From positions 1 through 7,674 of the forward strand of contig CANRLJ010000036.1 of assembly GCA_947631485.1 (NCBI GenBank): 7,674 nt of DNA. Direction: 5' to 3'. The position numbers were made by a program, and so were the translations under genes. The DNA is from an uncultured Clostridia bacterium. GTDB lineage: Bacteria; Bacillota; Clostridia; Christensenellales; UBA1242. Shown one piece after another: positions 5,249-7,674 of the stretch. Each line of letters opens with the position of its first letter. Position 1 is the stretch's first letter. The notes beneath the pieces are model-generated. The model did not search any database. It had not been told where the DNA came from and saw only the letters and a program-made list of their open reading frames with translations.

Positions 5249-7674
5249 CTAAACTTTTTCTGCTTTTGAAAACATGTCAATCAGTGTGTTCACCTTGTCA
5301 ATCACCTTGCCTTTGAGGTTCACTTTTAGAATAGGAGTTTCTTCAAATTTTAAACATGTATCATAAAACTTGCTAACTTTCGACAAATTTTGAGGAATTA
5401 TCTCCTCGCTTTTATAAAAATGTATCTGGCACTCATTTGAATTTATCTTAATTTTTTGCACATTAAATGCCTTGCCAAGATTTTTTAAATATGCAATCTT
5501 GCACAAGTTTACAACCGCGTCTGGCGGCTCACCATTGCTCTCTTTCAACTCCTGAACAACAGTGTTGTATTGATTTTGTGTGGAGATTTTGCTTATCTTA
5601 TCATAAAAAACAATTCTCTCATCCTGCAAAGGAATATATTCTTCTGAAATGTATGCATCCAAGACAAGTTCCATCTTGATTTCTCTTTCCTTTTCGGTCT
5701 TTTGTCCAGAAACTTCTCTCGTCACTTCGTCAAGCAATCTGACATACATGTCATAGCCAACTTTTTGCATGTGTCCATGCTGCTCTTTGCCCAAAATGTT
5801 TCCTGCGCCACGTATTTCAAGGTCTCGCATTGCAATTTTAAATCCGCTTCCAAGTTCTCTGAACTCTTTTATTGCGTCAAGCCGTTTGTATGCCTCTTCG
5901 GTCAGCACCTTCCATCCGTCATAGGTCAAATATGCATATGCAAGCCTGTCCGACCTGCCTATTCTTCCCCTGATTTGATAAAGTTGGCTGAGGCCAAGCA
6001 TATCGCAATCAACAACAAAAAGTGTGTTCAGTGCTGGAAGGTCAATTCCGTTTTCAATGAGCGTTGTGGAAATGAAAAGATTAAACTTTCCGTCATACAG
6101 GTCGTTTATCACCCTTGAAAGTTCCCTTTCCTCCATCTGCCCATGTGCAACGCCAATCTTTGCCTGAGGCAAAAGGTCTGAAACATGCCTTGCAAAGTCA
6201 TATATCTCCGCCACCCTGTTAAACAAAACCAAAGCCTTGCCATCTCGCGAAATTTCTCTTGAAATAACATCGGTCAAAAGGCTGTCACTGTATGCCGAAA
6301 CATATGTTTGAATAGGCAATCTTTCACGCGGAGCGGTTGCAATGACGCTTATGTCTCTTATTCCTGACAGCGACATGTGCAGCGTCCTTGGAATTGGGGT
6401 TGCTGAAAGCGTAAGCACGTCTATGTCGCTCTTTATGCCCTTGATTTTTTCTTTGTCCTTAACTCCAAATCTCTGCTCTTCGTCAAGCACCAAAAGCCCA
6501 AGGTCTTTAAATTTGACTTTTTCATTTAATATCTTGTGTGTGCCAATCAAAATGTCAATCTTTCCTTCTGCCAACCTCTTGCAGATTTCTTCAGTCTGTT
6601 TTGCTGTTTTAAATCGGTTTAAGACCTCAATTCTCAGGCCAAAGCCCTCCATGCGCGCCAAGCACGAACGATAGTGTTGCTCTGACAAAATTGTTGTTGG
6701 ACACAGAAAAGCCACCTGTTTTCCGTTGTAAACTGCCTTAAAAATTGCACGAAAAGCCACCTCGGTTTTTCCGAAGCCAACATCTCCACAAATCAGCCTG
6801 TCCATAATTCTGCCGCTGCTCATGTCGGCATCCACATCCATTATGGCAAGGGTTTGGTCGGGCGTCAATTCAAACTCAAATTTGGAGGCAAACTGTTCTT
6901 CAAGTTCTTCATCCCTCGAATAACAAAAGCCCTTTCGGTCGCGTCTTTCTTTATAGATTTTTGCAAGTGAAATTGCAATTTCCTTTAAATCCTCTTTCAC
7001 TTTTTGTTTGAGTTTTTGCCACTCCGAACTTCCAAGTGCGTTAAGTTTTGGCGTCTCTCCGCCAATGTATGCAGAAAGCAAATTGGCCTGCTCGGAAGGA
7101 AGATACAAAAGTGCCCCATTTCTGTATTCAAGCACAAAATAGTCTTTTTCAAAGTGTGACAACTTCATGCGGACGATGTCTTTGCATCTGCCCACGCCAT
7201 AAAACGAGTGAACAACAAAATCTCCAACTTTTGGAAGATAGGAAAAGTTTTGCTTGCCCTGTCGATAGTCCACGCGTCTGTTTTTATACATGTCATCTGT
7301 GCCAATGCCAATTATTCCTTTGTCAAGAAAACTGAAGGAATAAGGGAAATAATCCCTAAGCACATATATGTGAACTTTCTTTTCAATCTGACCGTCAAAC
7401 TCTCTGAAATTGAGGTCGTTTGTCACAAGAAATTCTTTTAGAATATCAAAAAACTCGCCACCAAACAAAAAGATGTCAAGTCCGCCATTGCTGAACATGA
7501 TGAGGTCTTTTTTCAACTCCATAAAGTCGGTTATATAACTCTTTTGTCCGATGGTCTTGTTTTCAAAATTTGTCTCTTTTGTATTTGAAAAGACAACAAA
7601 ATTTTTAAGTTTTACGCTTGCAAAATCCAAGAATTTTCCTTCACTGTCCCAAGAAAGTTCTTCCCTGGCTTTTG
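5249..7674 (-). CDS. mfd: Transcription-repair coupling factor Mfd, 5' end outside the window
   Basis: Mfd is an ATP-driven DNA translocase. It removes RNA polymerase stalled at lesions and recruits UvrA for nucleotide excision repair. The frame is open to the window edge, with about 807 residues visible; bacterial Mfd is usually about 1,150-1,180 aa, so roughly 350 N-terminal residues (the UvrB-like, UvrA-binding part) lie beyond 7674. In order, with nucleotide positions, the visible part shows domain D3; the RNA-polymerase-interacting domain starting LPKVGDFVVHSFYGVGRC (about 7237-7184); Walker A GDVGFGKTE (near 6787-6761); the DEEQ box (6484-6473); and TPIPRT (6400-6383). It continues with IENGIDLP and LSQLYQIRGRIGRSDR (about 6055-5947), the helicase VI region with its arginine fingers; the translocation motif EIRGAGNILGKEQHGH (5818-5771); and a normal C-terminal D7 domain. 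All key ATPase residues are present. An internal TTG at 7630 is not the start, because conserved-looking coding sequence (KAREELSWDSEGKF) continues upstream. Confidence 0.97.
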   Translation of the reverse strand, partial: KAREELSWDSEGKFLDFASVKLKNFVVFSNTKETNFENKTIGQKSYITDFMELKKDLIMFSNGGLDIFLFGGEFFDILKEFLVTNDLNFREFDGQIEKKVHIYVLRDYFPYSFSFLDKGIIGIGTDDMYKNRRVDYRQGKQNFSYLPKVGDFVVHSFYGVGRCKDIVRMKLSHFEKDYFVLEYRNGALLYLPSEQANLLSAYIGGETPKLNALGSSEWQKLKQKVKEDLKEIAISLAKIYKERRDRKGFCYSRDEELEEQFASKFEFELTPDQTLAIMDVDADMSSGRIMDRLICGDVGFGKTEVAFRAIFKAVYNGKQVAFLCPTTILSEQHYRSCLARMEGFGLRIEVLNRFKTAKQTEEICKRLAEGKIDILIGTHKILNEKVKFKDLGLLVLDEEQRFGVKDKEKIKGIKSDIDVLTLSATPIPRTLHMSLSGIRDISVIATAPRERLPIQTYVSAYSDSLLTDVISREISRDGKALVLFNRVAEIYDFARHVSDLLPQAKIGVAHGQMEERELSRVINDLYDGKFNLFISTTLIENGIDLPALNTLFVVDCDMLGLSQLYQIRGRIGRSDRLAYAYLTYDGWKVLTEEAYKRLDAIKEFRELGSGFKIAMRDLEIRGAGNILGKEQHGHMQKVGYDMYVRLLDEVTREVSGQKTEKEREIKMELVLDAYISEEYIPLQDERIVFYDKISKISTQNQYNTVVQELKESNGEPPDAVVNLCKIAYLKNLGKAFNVQKIKINSNECQIHFYKSEEIIPQNLSKVSKFYDTCLKFEETPILKVNLKGKVIDKVNTLIDMFSKAEKV

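Noticed and set aside
7628..7630. TTG as the start of Mfd
   Set aside because: The frame remains open with plausible protein sequence to the window edge, and Mfd normally has about 350 more N-terminal residues, so this is an internal Leu codon.

Overview
This AT-rich bacterial window has every supportable gene on the minus strand, so transcription runs from high to low coordinates. The gene content suggests a low-GC Firmicutes relative, probably a Clostridia-type gut lineage. The evidence is mfd followed by a large SurA/PrsA-like lipoprotein (a common Firmicutes neighbourhood), a TasA/SipW-substrate-like protein, and a membrane-anchored M23-type protein resembling SpoIIQ. No marker here fixes the taxonomy further.

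In the direction of transcription the order is: (1) the C-terminal two thirds of mfd, the transcription-repair coupling factor, running in from beyond the right edge; (2) a 645-aa lipoprotein with a SurA-N-like start, its own promoter, a GTG start and a strong terminator 2 nt after its stop; (3) a 452-aa polytopic membrane protein of the LPG synthase TM / flippase-like family; (4) a 174-aa membrane-anchored exported protein resembling TasA/camelysin; (5) an 86-aa proline-rich tail-anchored protein with its own promoter, closed by a hairpin terminator; (6) a 153-aa secreted protein of uncertain family; (7) the start of an M23/SpoIIQ-like protein. The last gene runs into a perfect 51-bp inverted repeat with a 4-nt loop that occupies exactly the first 106 bases.

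Two observations stand out. First, the 106-bp terminal inverted repeat interrupts the M23 gene and looks like a snap-back artefact at a contig end, although a real hairpin end cannot be excluded from this window alone. Second, the 452-aa gene has a near-consensus promoter (TTGACA, 17 bp, extended -10 TGTTAAAAT) embedded in the terminator of the preceding gene. The predicted transcription start falls on the A of the ATG, and there is no Shine-Dalgarno sequence, so a leaderless mRNA is predicted.

Functionally this is mostly a cell-envelope and secretion neighbourhood beside a DNA-repair gene. No gap exceeds 100 bp. No mobile element, CRISPR array, tRNA or rRNA was recognised, and I found no clear undescribed multi-gene system.
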